Shown: positions 1-10,372 of the stretch, one piece after another
Layout: each line of letters begins with the position of its first letter
How positions within the stretch are numbered: the stretch's first letter is position 1
Assembly (NCBI GenBank): GCA_002400495.2
Contig: NVQL02000016.1
Location: 1 to 64,000, forward strand
Source: Alphaproteobacteria bacterium
GTDB taxonomy: Bacteria; Pseudomonadota; Alphaproteobacteria; Rhizobiales; OSC116
DNA: 64,000 bases
Reading direction: 5' to 3'
Position numbers and translations under genes: made by a program
The notes under the pieces: generated by a model
Databases searched by the model: none
What the model was told of the DNA's origin: nothing
The model's input: the letters and a program-made list of their open reading frames with translations, nothing else

Positions 1-116
1 AAGCCGGTTTGATAATAACAGTCATGTGTTATCCTCACAGATAAAATGCCTCTCGTTGGGGAGAGGTGTCCCACCGACAGAGATATTAGAATGCCAAACC
101 AAAGTCAAGAATTTTT

Positions 117-147
117 AACAAAAAAAAACAGCGTCATCATGACGCTG
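117..147 (-). terminator. Intrinsic terminator of the outer-membrane barrel gene
   Basis: A perfect 8-bp stem (CAGCGTCA/TGACGCTG, 3-nt loop) is followed on the minus strand by an unbroken run of T. It lies about 50 bases beyond the stop of the barrel gene. Confidence 0.85.
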
Positions 148-196
148 CTTATTATTTTTAAATTTTGCTTATTTAACCAAGCCAAAACATCAAAGC

Positions 197-1165
197 CTAA
201 AACCTATACCGAATGCCTGCCCGCACTTCATGGGCAATAACATCTGCATAATCCAATGTTTCTTGATAATCGACGCCATCTCTTGTGGCGCTCTCCATGC
301 CAGATATATTGACTAGATTTACGCCAGAAGCTGCATTGATAGCCGCCCCATTGGTTTGGCCTTCATAAGTGGCACGGCCACCCAATATATTGGTGAACCG
401 ATAACCCAAATCTAAGGTAAAATTATCCGCAATATTTATCGCCACACCTGCCATAGCAGCGCCTACAAAGCTCATGCCGTTAGAAAAATTAATGCCAGCG
501 CTGGTGGTTGTGCCACCTGCCGTATAATCAATGCCAAATTGAGTGTTGGAAAGCAACAAGCCCGCGCCCAAACCTACATATGGCTGAACGGGAATACCTG
601 GAATATCAACATCATAAAAGGCTGATATAAGCGCGCCATATTGTTGGTTTTGGCCTGAATAATTTACCGATACACCACCAAGAACGGTCGCACCTGTTGA
701 TATATTATGCCGCCGATATTCACCCGCCACTTCAACCCTTAGATTATCGAATTTATAACCAGCAACGGCCGCGCCGATAATTTGTTGGCCTGATGAGGTG
801 GTGATTTGTGGGATATATTCATTAAATAAACCTGAATTGGCAATAGCAGCTTGTGAGGCCGCGCTTTCACCTGTGGCAGCAACAATGGGAACGCCTTTTG
901 TCAGTTGCCCCTCATCGGCCCAAGCATAACCGCCGTTCACGCTAAAATAAGCACCACTACAATAGCAACCAAGCCGAATCTCTTTGCGCAAATTAACGCT
1001 TGGATATAGGCTGCTTTCTTTCAAAAGACTGGCTTCATATTGAGTTTCTGGAAATATTGAGGTTTCACTCGTCATATCACTTGCTTGCGCTGATGATAAA
1101 ATTGTCAAAACCGCCAGACAAACCCCTACAGATTTGAACTTGGCTTTATTTTTACTGATAAGCAT
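197..1165 (-). CDS. Outer-membrane beta-barrel protein (Omp25/opacity-like)
   Basis: The 322-residue product has an N-terminal signal peptide (hydrophobic core near residues 15-25, likely cleavage after SSAQA). The body alternates short polar and hydrophobic strands rich in Gly, Ala, Thr and Tyr, with blocks such as GAYFSVNGGYAWAD and LDLGYRFTNI, and the chain ends in IRYRF. A C-terminal aromatic residue is the usual signal for barrel insertion by BAM. This resembles the 8-stranded surface proteins of alphaproteobacteria, but the subfamily is not certain. The ATG has a good GAGGT site 6 bases upstream. The gene is monocistronic, with its own terminator and an upstream TTAACCAT box. A structural or weak porin role is inferred. 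Confidence 0.75.
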   Translation of the reverse strand: MLISKNKAKFKSVGVCLAVLTILSSAQASDMTSETSIFPETQYEASLLKESSLYPSVNLRKEIRLGCYCSGAYFSVNGGYAWADEGQLTKGVPIVAATGESAASQAAIANSGLFNEYIPQITTSSGQQIIGAAVAGYKFDNLRVEVAGEYRRHNISTGATVLGGVSVNYSGQNQQYGALISAFYDVDIPGIPVQPYVGLGAGLLLSNTQFGIDYTAGGTTTSAGINFSNGMSFVGAAMAGVAINIADNFTLDLGYRFTNILGGRATYEGQTNGAAINAASGVNLVNISGMESATRDGVDYQETLDYADVIAHEVRAGIRYRF

Positions 1166-1253
1166 TGGATACCTCTTTAACTATGATGCCTACTATTTAC
1201 ACTGCCTCCCTGCTCTTCTTGCAGCTTGGCTATGACAGGATTAGTAAATGAGC

Positions 1254-1261
1254 ATGGTTAA
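1254..1261 (-). promoter_or_regulatory. CtrA-like box (TTAACCAT) upstream of the barrel gene
   Basis: TTAACCAT on the minus strand, about 90 bases upstream of the barrel gene start and oriented toward it. It matches the left half of the CtrA consensus TTAA-N7-TTAAC; the right half is not conserved here. Confidence 0.35.
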
Positions 1262-1292
1262 AATAACCTTACGCTGTGCAATTTTGGAGCAC

Positions 1293-1325
1293 AAAAAAAC
1301 CGCATCATTTAGATGATGCGGTTTT
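1293..1325 (-). terminator. Intrinsic terminator downstream of glmM
   Basis: A 13-bp uninterrupted stem, 9 bp of it mixed sequence (CCGCATCAT/ATGATGCGG, loop TTAG) plus an A/T extension, followed on the minus strand by seven T. It closes the transcript ending in glmM. The symmetric A/T flanks could also let it act on the plus strand. Confidence 0.85.
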
Positions 1326-1396
1326 CATAAATATTTCGTTTTGAATTAAACGTTTTTTAACTAACAGCCTTAACCAATGTCTCTAACCAAATATCT

Positions 1397-2737
1397 CTAA
1401 CCAATGGCAGAAATAATGTCATCCACCACTTGCTCGGTCAGCCGCGCATCCGCGCCTTCAGCCATCACCCTAATTAACGGCTCTGTACCAGATTTTCTAA
1501 TCAGCACCCTACCCGTATTTTTAAGTAGAGCTTTGCCATCATCTATCGCTTGTTGTACAATCTTTGTAGCCAGCGGATCTACCTTATCGGCATCATAACG
1601 AACATTTTTTAGCACCTGTGGCACGGCTTCAAAGCGTTGGCACAAATCGCTAGCACTGATATCTCGCTCAATCATAATCGAAAGGATTTGAATCGCCGCC
1701 GTTAAGCCGTCACCTGTTGTGTTATAATCAGACATGATGATATGGCCAGATTGTTCTCCGCCCATATTGTAACCATGAGCCCGCATATGCTCCAACACAT
1801 AACGATCGCCAACATCGGTACGAATAAAATCTAAGCCAATGTCTTTGATAAAATTCTCTAGCCCTAAATTAGACATAACCGTCGCCACAATACCATCTTT
1901 ACTGAGCTTATCTTTAGCCTGTAAATTTTGGGCAATCGCCGCCATTAATTGATCGCCATCAACAATTTGACCTTTTTCATCAACCACAATAATGCGATCA
2001 GCATCGCCATCAAGTGCAATCCCAATATCGGCGTTATGCTCAAGTACGGTTTTTTGTAACAATTCTGGCGCGGTTGAACCACAGCCTTCATTAATGTTAA
2101 ACCCATCTGGTTTATTGCCAATTTCAATAACCTCTGCGCCCAGCTCCCACAAAGCCAAAGCCGCCACCTTATAGGCCGCACCATTGGCACTATCGACCAC
2201 AATTTTGAGCCCATTAAAGCTAATTTTATTACTAATCGTGCGTTTGGCAAATTCTATATAACGCGCATGAGCACTATTAATACGCCGCGCACGACCCAAC
2301 CGACGAGGTTCTACCAACCCAGCATCACTAGACCCATCCATATATTTTTCAATTAATAATTCTTTTTGATCGTCTAATTTATAGCCATCTGGTCCAAATA
2401 ACTTAAGCCCATTATCATAATAGGGGTTATGTGAAGCCGAAATCATCACGCCAACATCAGCACGTAAAGACCTTGTCAACATTGCCACCGCGGGGGTTGG
2501 GGTTGGACCCAATAAAAACACATCAATGCCAACCGAGGTAAACCCCGCCACCAAAGCATATTCAATCATATAACCCGAAATTCTGGTATCTTTGCCAATC
2601 ACCACCCGATGACGATGTGAGCCTGTGGAAAACACCTGGCCTGTGGCCATGCCAAATTTTAGTGCCATTTCAGCTGTGATTGGATGCTGATTAACCAAAC
2701 CACGCATGCCATCTGTTCCAAAATATTTACGTTTCAT
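1397..2737 (-). CDS. glmM: Phosphoglucosamine mutase
   Basis: Converts glucosamine-6-phosphate to glucosamine-1-phosphate, the step before GlmU in UDP-GlcNAc synthesis for peptidoglycan and lipid A. The 446 residues match the family length of about 445-450. The phosphoserine loop is ISASHNP with the catalytic Ser near residue 102, the Mg-binding loop DGDADR is at 243-248, and the C-terminal phosphate-binding loop reads [12 protein letters not shown]. It is the last gene of the ftsH-folP-glmM run. It has its own terminator downstream and a 57-base gap to folP. Cytoplasmic. The assignment is secure. Confidence 0.97.
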   Translation of the reverse strand: MKRKYFGTDGMRGLVNQHPITAEMALKFGMATGQVFSTGSHRHRVVIGKDTRISGYMIEYALVAGFTSVGIDVFLLGPTPTPAVAMLTRSLRADVGVMISASHNPYYDNGLKLFGPDGYKLDDQKELLIEKYMDGSSDAGLVEPRRLGRARRINSAHARYIEFAKRTISNKISFNGLKIVVDSANGAAYKVAALALWELGAEVIEIGNKPDGFNINEGCGSTAPELLQKTVLEHNADIGIALDGDADRIIVVDEKGQIVDGDQLMAAIAQNLQAKDKLSKDGIVATVMSNLGLENFIKDIGLDFIRTDVGDRYVLEHMRAHGYNMGGEQSGHIIMSDYNTTGDGLTAAIQILSIMIERDISASDLCQRFEAVPQVLKNVRYDADKVDPLATKIVQQAIDDGKALLKNTGRVLIRKSGTEPLIRVMAEGADARLTEQVVDDIISAIG

Positions 2738-2794
2738 TTCATCTACACCCCTCGATTATTCAAGAATTAATAAGTAACTAAAATTAATTTTTAA

Positions 2795-3874
2795 TTAATA
2801 TTTTCGAATAGAATTAATTATACTCATATGTTGCTGTGCAACCTTTATATCATGCATGCGATGAAATTGCACTGCCGTATTTTTAGCAACGCTCATCGCC
2901 GCTAACGAGCCAGCCTGTCGCTTGCCAACATCCTTTTCGCCCGCAACCACACCAATGAAAGATTTACGTGATGAGCCGACCAATAAAGCCACCCCCAGAG
3001 AATGAAACAAGCTGAGATTATCTAAAATGGTTAAACAATGAGCCACAGTTTTTCCAAACCCAATGCCAGGATCAATCACTATCTTGCTCCTGTCAAAACC
3101 CTGTTTGACTAAATTTTCAATCCGCGCTTGCAAATAATCATAAATCTCAAACAGGATATTCTCATAATGCGGGTCATTTTGCATGGTTTCTGGCGTGCCT
3201 TGGCTGTGCATTAAAATAATCGGGCACTGAGCTTTAAGCACAGCTTGCACACTGTCACCACTATCTTCGCCATATTGCGCCACATCGGCTCTGAATTCCA
3301 ACGCTGAAACATCATTAATCATATCAGCCCCGTGCGCCAACGCATAATCCATAACTTTGGCTTTGCGCGTATCGATCGAAACACATATATCCTTGGATTT
3401 AAGCATCGACAATATGGGCGCAATGCGCACAATCTCTTGCTCACAGCTCACATAGCTGGCTTTAGGGCGGGTCGATTCACCGCCGACATCTACAACCGAT
3501 AAGCCACATTTTATATGGTCATCAATTTGCCGCTCCAATTTTGCCACATCATCATGACTGCCGCCATCTGAAAAACTATCAGGCGTTAGATTTAAAATGC
3601 CCATTATATGCTGTTGCGACATATCTAGCCCGCAAATACGCGGTCTTAACGCGCCAATGGCTTCAAGCTGAGCAATAATTTCGACATCATCTGAAGCAAG
3701 CAATTCTGCCACCGACATAAAACCAATGTCATCGTCACAGCGGTTGATGATTTTTGCCATGCAAAAGCCAACGCTGCCACCTGCAATTGGCAATGCGAGT
3801 TGCGAAGCTATTGCAATCTTAGCCTCATCACCATAAATAAAGCCTGTGGGGATGATTAATTTTGAATGAGCCAC
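2795..3874 (-). CDS. folP: Dihydropteroate synthase with N-terminal extension
   Basis: Condenses 6-hydroxymethyl-dihydropterin pyrophosphate with p-aminobenzoate to give dihydropteroate. The TIM-barrel signatures are clear: MGILNLTPDSFSDGG near 91-105, GGESTRP near 131-137, and the later blocks VIDPGIGFGKT and LVGSSRKSFIG. At 359 residues it is about 80 longer than typical DHPS; the extra part is an N-terminal segment before the barrel that I cannot assign to a domain. No folB or folK accompanies it, unlike many Rhizobiales. Its place between ftsH and glmM matches the enterobacterial order. The ftsH terminator lies between it and ftsH, so it may have its own promoter. Confidence 0.93.
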   Translation of the reverse strand: MAHSKLIIPTGFIYGDEAKIAIASQLALPIAGGSVGFCMAKIINRCDDDIGFMSVAELLASDDVEIIAQLEAIGALRPRICGLDMSQQHIMGILNLTPDSFSDGGSHDDVAKLERQIDDHIKCGLSVVDVGGESTRPKASYVSCEQEIVRIAPILSMLKSKDICVSIDTRKAKVMDYALAHGADMINDVSALEFRADVAQYGEDSGDSVQAVLKAQCPIILMHSQGTPETMQNDPHYENILFEIYDYLQARIENLVKQGFDRSKIVIDPGIGFGKTVAHCLTILDNLSLFHSLGVALLVGSSRKSFIGVVAGEKDVGKRQAGSLAAMSVAKNTAVQFHRMHDIKVAQQHMSIINSIRKY

Positions 3875-3894
3875 AACAACACTTCCACTTAAAA

Positions 3895-3931
3895 AACCAA
3901 AACAAAAGGCGCCTGAAATTCAAGCGCCTTT
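3895..3931 (-). terminator. Intrinsic terminator downstream of ftsH
   Basis: An 8-bp stem (AAAGGCGC/GCGCCTTT) with an 11-nt loop, followed on the minus strand by a T-rich tail. It sits between the ftsH stop and the folP start, so ftsH and folP may not be fully cotranscribed. Confidence 0.75.
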
Positions 3932-3954
3932 ATAATATATATCAACCAATGAAT

Positions 3955-5889
3955 TTATGCATCATTTTTTGGTTCATCATCCGTTGGTTTTACCGGGGCT
4001 TCTGGTGTTTTAGTTGTTGGCACACTTGCTGCTGTTTCTGGCACAGTCGCGGCACCAGCTTTTTCTTGCGCCACCACATTTTCGCGGCCAATATCTTCAC
4101 CGGCAATCATTTTTTTGATCTCAGCACCCGTCAAAGTTTCATATTCAAGCAAACCATTGCCCAATAGATCCAATTGATTGGCATTTTCAGTCAAAATACG
4201 TTTAGCTTCGCTATACGCTTCTTCAATAATGCGTTTCACTTCGGCATCAATTTCTTGCAAAGTCTGTTCACTAACCATACCAGAGTTAGATGATTGACCC
4301 ATGAAATTCTGCCCCGTATTGCCAGCATAATCTACCATGCCCATTTTATCCGACATGCCCCATTGTGTCACCATGCCGCGCGCTATTTTTGTCGCCTGTT
4401 GAATGTCAGACGAAGCACCTGAGGTAATTTTATCATAACCAACCAAAATTTCTTCGGCCACACGGCCAGCCATTGCCACTGCCAAATCAGCATGGAATTT
4501 TTCACGGCTATAGGAAATCGCATCACGCTCTGGCAAACGCATCACCAAACCAAGCGCCCGACCACGCGGGATGATTGTGGCTTTATGCACAGGGTCAGAT
4601 TCTGGCTTATGCATAGCCACCAAAGCATGACCAGCTTCATGAAACGCCGTTAGGCGTCTCTCATCATCACTCATCACCAATGTACGGCGCTCAGCACCCA
4701 TCATCACTTTGTCTTTGGCATCTTCAAATTCTTGGTCTGTCACCACGCGTTTACCGCGCCGCGCCGCCAAAAGCGCCGCTTCATTACAAAGATTGGCTAA
4801 ATCGGCACCAGAAAAACCAGGTGTGCCGCGTGCAATATGCCGCGCATTAACATCATTACCTGCTTTGACTTTTTTCAAATGCACTTTCAAAATTTGCTCA
4901 CGGCCAATAATGTCTGGGTTTGCCACTTCAATCTGTCTGTCGAACCGACCAGGACGCAACAGAGCTGGATCCAATACATCAGGTCTATTGGTAGCAGCGA
5001 TGATAATCACCCCTTCATTATCCGAAAAACCATCCATTTCAACCAATAATTGATTAAGCGTTTGCTCACGCTCATCATTACCACCGCCCATGCCAGATCC
5101 ACGATGCCGACCCACTGCGTCAATCTCATCGATAAACACAATACACGGGGCATTCTTCTTAGCTTGTTCAAACATATCGCGCACGCGGCTTGCGCCGACG
5201 CCGACAAACATTTCAACAAAATCTGAACCTGAAATAGAGAAAAACGGCACATTAGCTTCGCCTGCAATGGCACGCGCCAACAAGGTTTTACCTGTACCTG
5301 GAGGGCCCACCAACAACGCACCGCGTGGAATGTGACCACCCAAAACGGTATATTTTGCTGGGTTCTTTAAAAAATCAACAATTTCACTTAAATCTTCTTT
5401 GGCTTCATCAATACCCGCCACATCTTCAAATGTAACCGTGCCACTGCCTTCGGTTAGCAATTTGGCTTTGCTTTTGCCAAAGCCCATGGCTTTACCGCCG
5501 CCGCCGCCGCCCATATTGCGCATAAAGAATATCCACACACCAACCAATAACAACATTGGGAACCAACTGATGAATACATTCATCAATGTGCTGTCTTCGG
5601 CATGTTGCACTTTCACATCCACACCTTTTTCAGTCAGAGTTTGCAACAATAGCGGGTCATTCAGCGGAATGGCTGCAGTAAAATCACCGCCATTTGCGCG
5701 TCTACCGCTCAATTGACCGTTATTAATAACCACGGATTGCACACCGCCAGAGCTGACATCAGACAGCAATTGCGAATAGCTCACCTCGTTGCCACTAGAA
5801 CGACTACCAGAAAGACCCACCATATTAAATACGGCAATTAACAACACGAGGATGATGCCCCATAGAGCAAGATTACGAAAATTATTCAC
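3955..5889 (-). CDS. ftsH: ATP-dependent zinc metalloprotease FtsH
   Basis: Membrane-anchored AAA+ protease that degrades misassembled membrane proteins and short-lived cytoplasmic regulators. There are two N-terminal membrane spans (about residues 7-27 and 103-123) around a short periplasmic domain. The AAA module has Walker A GPPGTGKT at 195-202, Walker [11 protein letters not shown] near 251-260 and the second region of homology with [18 protein letters not shown]. The zinc site HEAGH is at 417-421. The 644 residues are normal, with a Pro/Thr/Lys-rich disordered tail. It follows tilS after a 179-base gap that probably holds its promoter. Assembles as a hexamer in the inner membrane. Confidence 0.97.
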   Translation of the reverse strand: MNNFRNLALWGIILVLLIAVFNMVGLSGSRSSGNEVSYSQLLSDVSSGGVQSVVINNGQLSGRRANGGDFTAAIPLNDPLLLQTLTEKGVDVKVQHAEDSTLMNVFISWFPMLLLVGVWIFFMRNMGGGGGGKAMGFGKSKAKLLTEGSGTVTFEDVAGIDEAKEDLSEIVDFLKNPAKYTVLGGHIPRGALLVGPPGTGKTLLARAIAGEANVPFFSISGSDFVEMFVGVGASRVRDMFEQAKKNAPCIVFIDEIDAVGRHRGSGMGGGNDEREQTLNQLLVEMDGFSDNEGVIIIAATNRPDVLDPALLRPGRFDRQIEVANPDIIGREQILKVHLKKVKAGNDVNARHIARGTPGFSGADLANLCNEAALLAARRGKRVVTDQEFEDAKDKVMMGAERRTLVMSDDERRLTAFHEAGHALVAMHKPESDPVHKATIIPRGRALGLVMRLPERDAISYSREKFHADLAVAMAGRVAEEILVGYDKITSGASSDIQQATKIARGMVTQWGMSDKMGMVDYAGNTGQNFMGQSSNSGMVSEQTLQEIDAEVKRIIEEAYSEAKRILTENANQLDLLGNGLLEYETLTGAEIKKMIAGEDIGRENVVAQEKAGAATVPETAASVPTTKTPEAPVKPTDDEPKNDA

Positions 5890-6068
5890 ATGAATTCCTT
5901 AATTTCTTCGATTCATAAAATATCTATTGTTTAAATAGGCCTTCATTGCGTAAATTCCAAGTTAAAAACACAAAAAAACTCAAAAAACACGGCCTTTTCA
6001 TAGCTTTGGACATATGAGCATATAATTTTTGCAATGTGAACCCATGTTTTGGCTCATTCACTTTATTG

Positions 6069-7295
6069 TTAACGCCGAATTTTAAGCTCTAGATCTATAT
6101 CCGATATTTCTACCTTGCCATCGGCCACTATAATGCCAATGGATTGCAAAATCACTTTCGGGCATAATTTAAGTGATTTATGCCTTTCCAGCAACGGATC
6201 ACTATATTCAGGCAGCATAGATAGGCTCTGTAATTGAACTGACTTTTGTGACAAATTAACCGCGCCAAAACGCTTGTGCCACTTGTCATCAAAACCTTGT
6301 CTATCTTCATAACCAAACCACAGGCTTTGTTGCTTTTTCACCACCAAACAATGCCCCAAACAAAACTGCCGCCCCTCACCTGCAATTTGCTGCCATAAAT
6401 ACTCGATTTTTTGCCAGCGCGGCGGATTGTCTTGCCCGCCAATTGTCCAAATCAATCTGGCCAACAAGCGCAATTGCAGCTCTTCGGGCAATGCCGCGAA
6501 ATCACTTATCCTTACATGCGCAATTCCCAAAGGCAAAAAATCGACTTTCGCCTGCCAAAATTCCTCTAAATAAAATTCCAACGCGTCATCTGCTCGCGCC
6601 AAACGGCTGGCTGATTGCGCTACATTCTCATTCTCCAACACTTCATTTTCACTTAGAAACTTACGAATTTGCACCCGCTCAAACTTTTCATTCAGATTGG
6701 AAACATCATCAAACCAAGCTTGCTCACATTGCCGTAAATACTCGCGCAAATCAGCACGTTTAAGGCTTAAAAATGGGCGAATAATTTCAATCAATTGCCC
6801 ATTAACATTACGTTGCATAATCTGCGCAATTGAACCAAGGCCACTTAAACCAGCGCCGCGTTTTAAGCGCATTAAAAAAGTTTCAGCATTGTCTTCTAAA
6901 TTATGCCCCACAAATAGCTTTTCTATATGTTGTGCAGTACAAAATTCGCCCATCAATTGATAACGCGCATCACGTGCCTTTTGCTGCACGCCACTGCTTG
7001 GCATCTGCTCAAATTTCCACTCCAAAATATGATGCTCAACACCCAATTTTTGGCACCACTTCGCCACTTGCGCAGCTTCTACCGCCGCGTCAGCACGCAA
7101 TTTATGATCAACCGTTAAGGCAACCAGCGTAACCGATAAATCTAATTTTTGAATATAATGATGCATTGCCAACAACAAAGCCATGCTATCCCCGCCACCC
7201 GAAACTGCAACCGCAATCATTTCGTCATCGGAACGGATAAAGCCAGTGAGACTATCATGGATTTTTTGATCAGCGGCAATAAGGGGCAAAGTCAT
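6069..7295 (-). CDS. tilS: tRNA(Ile)-lysidine synthetase
   Basis: Attaches lysine to C34 of tRNA-Ile(CAU) so that it reads AUA and accepts isoleucine. The N-terminal PP-loop SGGGDS (residues 32-37) binds ATP and is followed by the family blocks TVDHKLR, GHNLEDNAETFLMRLKRG and IIRPFL. The C-terminal half is weakly conserved, as usual. At 408 residues it is within the family range. It lies 25 bases downstream of cpoB on the same strand and is probably cotranscribed with the tol-pal genes, an arrangement common in alphaproteobacteria. Confidence 0.93.
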   Translation of the reverse strand: MTLPLIAADQKIHDSLTGFIRSDDEMIAVAVSGGGDSMALLLAMHHYIQKLDLSVTLVALTVDHKLRADAAVEAAQVAKWCQKLGVEHHILEWKFEQMPSSGVQQKARDARYQLMGEFCTAQHIEKLFVGHNLEDNAETFLMRLKRGAGLSGLGSIAQIMQRNVNGQLIEIIRPFLSLKRADLREYLRQCEQAWFDDVSNLNEKFERVQIRKFLSENEVLENENVAQSASRLARADDALEFYLEEFWQAKVDFLPLGIAHVRISDFAALPEELQLRLLARLIWTIGGQDNPPRWQKIEYLWQQIAGEGRQFCLGHCLVVKKQQSLWFGYEDRQGFDDKWHKRFGAVNLSQKSVQLQSLSMLPEYSDPLLERHKSLKLCPKVILQSIGIIVADGKVEISDIDLELKIRR

Positions 7296-7320
7296 ACTGA
7301 CTTATAACCTCATAAAGGCT

Positions 7321-8292
7321 TTACAAGCAAGCATGCTCTTTTTGCTTGGCTTGCGCCATGCTGGACAATTGCGGGTGCGATTCAGAATAACGCCGATCGA
7401 CCTCATAATAAGCCGCACAAGCATCAGATTTATTGCCAAGTAATAACAGGCTGGCCGCTAATTTATATAGGTTATCGGGCGCTTTAGCGCCTTTTTTATT
7501 GCTGCGATAACCTTGGTAGAAAACCCGTGCTGCCGCATTGTAATTTTTGCGTTTATAATAGCTTTCGCCCAACCAAAAATAAGCGTTAGAAATTAAAGTC
7601 GATTGACGATAATATTGAATGAATTGATTAAATTTACGCTCTGACAACATATAATAAGCATCATCATAATAACCTTTAGCCTCGTTAAACGCCATAACAT
7701 CTGGCGCTTGACTGCCCAAACGGCCTGCAAGGCTGCCAGCAGCATTCAGCTCATTCGAAGCCTCTTCAGGCAACGCGGTCGCAGCATAAGCTTGTGGTTC
7801 AGGTTTTTCTAACGGCGGTTGGCTGCGCAACGCTTCGGGCACAGTGTTTAATTCTTCTGGGCCATCAGGCAATGGGACAGCCTGTGCCATTTTTTGCTCT
7901 TGCTGAACCATAGGCAGCGGCTTAGCTGCTGGTGTCCCAGCTACAAGTGGTGAAGCAGCAGAATAAGGGTCTTCAAGCGGGCGCTGCAAAACTTGGCCAT
8001 CTGCCAATGGTTGCTGGCTAAAATCTTGGCTCAATTTGTTTTCATATTGCACCAAACGATTGCGCAGAGTGTTCAACTCAAGCTCAAGCGCCTCAATGCG
8101 GCTCAGCGCATCGACATCCTGCGTGGCAATTTGTTTCACATCGCTTTGCATGGTTTCGATATTTATGTGCATTTTCAGCACGCTTTGAGAATCGAAAGCC
8201 AATGCAATATGCGGCATAGCCACATAAGCCGCAATAATCACGACAAAAGCAGCCTTAGATAATTTACAATATGGCTTTAACAAAGATAACAT
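7321..8292 (-). CDS. cpoB: Tol-Pal system coordinator CpoB (YbgF)
   Basis: Periplasmic protein that links the Tol-Pal machine to peptidoglycan synthesis during division. A signal peptide covers about residues 1-33 (cleavage near ALAF). A short coiled-coil follows (ALELELNTLRNRLVQYENKL, about 67-86), then a Pro/Ala-rich linker. The C-terminal TPR-like region includes YDDAYYMLSERKFNQ, NAYFWLGESYYKRKNYNAA and NLYKLAASLLLLGN. At 323 residues it matches the long alphaproteobacterial form. It sits between pal and tilS on the same strand. Confidence 0.9.
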   Translation of the reverse strand: MLSLLKPYCKLSKAAFVVIIAAYVAMPHIALAFDSQSVLKMHINIETMQSDVKQIATQDVDALSRIEALELELNTLRNRLVQYENKLSQDFSQQPLADGQVLQRPLEDPYSAASPLVAGTPAAKPLPMVQQEQKMAQAVPLPDGPEELNTVPEALRSQPPLEKPEPQAYAATALPEEASNELNAAGSLAGRLGSQAPDVMAFNEAKGYYDDAYYMLSERKFNQFIQYYRQSTLISNAYFWLGESYYKRKNYNAAARVFYQGYRSNKKGAKAPDNLYKLAASLLLLGNKSDACAAYYEVDRRYSESHPQLSSMAQAKQKEHACL

Positions 8293-8401
8293 TTTTCACT
8301 CGAAATAATTCAGCCTGTAAAATCCAATAGATTTGGGGCAGAAATAGGGCAGATGTTTAACTGACCCATTTTCGCCCCATAATGTGCTAATTATACAACA
8401 C

Positions 8402-8887
8402 CTATTTGCTGACCACCGAGGTCACTGCACGTCTATTCTGGCTCCAACACGAGATATTATCACATAGTGAAATCGGCCGTTCTTTGCCATAAGACAAAGT
8501 GCCGATTGTGCCTGTAAAGCCTATAGATGTCATGTATTTTTTAATGCTTGCGGCACGTCTTGCGCCCAATGCAATATTATATTGACGTGTGCCGCGCTCA
8601 TCGGCATGGCCTTCAATTTGAATGGCAGTGACATTATATTGCACCAACCACGCATATTGTTTTCGCAACAACGCTTTACCGGACTCGTTCACCTCGGTTT
8701 GGTTGGTTTCAAACAACACGCTATCGCCGATAACTTGTTGGAATTCGGCAAGCGTACCAGGTTGGGCATTAATGCCATTGCCCACAACACCCGCCGCATC
8801 TTGGCCTAACTCACCTTTTGTGGCACAAGCTGCAAGACCCAACGCCATGCCTGCAATCATTAAATATTTTGCTAAATTCAATCTCAT
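8402..8887 (-). CDS. pal: Peptidoglycan-associated lipoprotein Pal
   Basis: Outer-membrane lipoprotein that binds peptidoglycan non-covalently and partners TolB and TolA to draw in the outer membrane at division. I start it at the internal Met (MRLNLAKYLMIAGMAL) rather than 26 codons upstream: that ATG has GGAG upstream and opens a clean lipoprotein signal ending in the lipobox LAAC. The 161-residue product has an OmpA-like domain with IEGHADERGTRQYNIALGARRA, the meso-DAP-binding core, and ends RRAVTSVVSK. It lies about 92 bases after tolB. Confidence 0.95.
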   Translation of the reverse strand: MRLNLAKYLMIAGMALGLAACATKGELGQDAAGVVGNGINAQPGTLAEFQQVIGDSVLFETNQTEVNESGKALLRKQYAWLVQYNVTAIQIEGHADERGTRQYNIALGARRAASIKKYMTSIGFTGTIGTLSYGKERPISLCDNISCWSQNRRAVTSVVSK

Positions 8888-8979
8888 GTTTTTCTCCAAC
8901 TTTTCGATTCTTACATTCTTATAACATATTTTATTACTATTTCTTTGGCTTAATAATGCGGGCAAATTTGCCTTTTAAA

Positions 8980-10296
8980 TCATTGCCCCAAAGGCGACCA
9001 TGCTGGGTCACTCGCAAACCCATTAATTTTTAACTGTCTTTCATTACGCCCCGTAATGTCCACACTCCAAATAGACGGGCCACCGTTAGCACCGCGAGTT
9101 TCGCGGAAAAACATCAACACTCGACCATTGGGCGACCATGTCGGGCCTTCATTATGATAGCCACCCGCTAAAATACGTTCACCACTGCCATCAACTTTCA
9201 TCACCCCAATTAAAAATTGCCCGCCAACCAATTTGGTAAAAGCAATTAAATCACCACGTGGCGACCAAACAGGGGTCGAATAAGAACCACCACCAAAACT
9301 CACCCGCCTGACATTGCTGCCATCAGTATTCATAATATAAAGCAGCTGTTTACCATCGCGGTCAGATTCAAACACAATCGCACGGCCATCGGGCGAAAAG
9401 GATGCCGAAGTGTCAAGCGCCGAGCCCTTGGTTAATTGTTGCATGTTTTTATTGCGTAAATCCATCAGATATAGATTGGCATTGGCACCATTTTGCAGGC
9501 TCATCACCACCTTATTGCCATCGGGCGAAAAGCGCGGCGCAAAGCTCATACCTGGGAAATTACCGACCAATTCACGCTGGCCTGTATCAACATTAATCAA
9601 CATCACACGCGGCTGACCACTGGCATAAGAAATATAAGTCACTTCTTGGCGTTTTGGGCTAAACCGCGGCGAAAGAACAATGTCATTGCCAGCCGTTAAA
9701 AATTTATTGTTAAAGCCATCCTGATCCATAACCGCCAAGCGTTTAACCCGCCTGTCTTTTGGCCCTGTTTCAGATATGTAGGCAATACGGCTGTCAAAAT
9801 AACCTTTTTCGCCCGTCAGCCGCTCATAAATGGTATCTGATATTTGATGCGCCAATTTGCGCCAATTGCGCGGCTGCGCCGAATATTGCAAGCCAACAAT
9901 CTGCTGTTCAGATAACACATCCCACAAGCGCAATTCGGCAGCAATATTGCCGTTAGATTGCATCACAATGCGGCCTGTTACCAAGGCTTTAGCACCTGTT
10001 GGCCGCCAATTGGCAAAATTAGGCTTTTGATTGGCAGGTCGGCTGGTTTCTAAAAATATATTTTGGTTAAGCGGTGCAAATAGGCCACTATTGCGCAAGT
10101 CATTAATGACAATGGCCGCTACATTTTGCCCCAACCCAGCTTCTTTGCCATTATTGCCTGAAAAATTCTCAATCGCCAACACCAACGGGTCGACATTGCC
10201 CTGATCAATCTTCACTTCAACCAGTGCCGCAGCAGCTGTGGCCATGCTCACAATAAAGGCACATAAAACCAACAATTTGCTTATACTTCTAATCAT
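8980..10296 (-). CDS. tolB: Tol-Pal translocation protein TolB
   Basis: Periplasmic beta-propeller that switches between Pal and TolA binding. A signal peptide (about residues 1-24) is followed by the N-terminal domain that interacts with TolA. The propeller repeats are marked by [37 protein letters not shown] and [12 protein letters not shown]. The 438 residues fit the family. It lies between tolA and pal on the same strand, with a 76-base gap after tolA. Confidence 0.96.
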   Translation of the reverse strand: MIRSISKLLVLCAFIVSMATAAAALVEVKIDQGNVDPLVLAIENFSGNNGKEAGLGQNVAAIVINDLRNSGLFAPLNQNIFLETSRPANQKPNFANWRPTGAKALVTGRIVMQSNGNIAAELRLWDVLSEQQIVGLQYSAQPRNWRKLAHQISDTIYERLTGEKGYFDSRIAYISETGPKDRRVKRLAVMDQDGFNNKFLTAGNDIVLSPRFSPKRQEVTYISYASGQPRVMLINVDTGQRELVGNFPGMSFAPRFSPDGNKVVMSLQNGANANLYLMDLRNKNMQQLTKGSALDTSASFSPDGRAIVFESDRDGKQLLYIMNTDGSNVRRVSFGGGSYSTPVWSPRGDLIAFTKLVGGQFLIGVMKVDGSGERILAGGYHNEGPTWSPNGRVLMFFRETRGANGGPSIWSVDITGRNERQLKINGFASDPAWSPLGQ

Positions 10297-10372
10297 AATA
10301 TACCTATTAATTTTCGCGCCACTATCTAACTATTCATCTATATAAGCTTAATTTGCTCAAAATATGGCACGT

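Noticed and set aside
49-66. CCTCTC/GAGAGG hairpin near the window start
   Set aside because: Six-bp stem with a 6-base loop and no T run; the neighbouring gene lies outside the window, so its role cannot be judged.
8888-8965. Longer start for Pal
   Set aside because: The extra 26 residues would bury the lipoprotein signal; the internal Met has a ribosome site and a proper lipobox.
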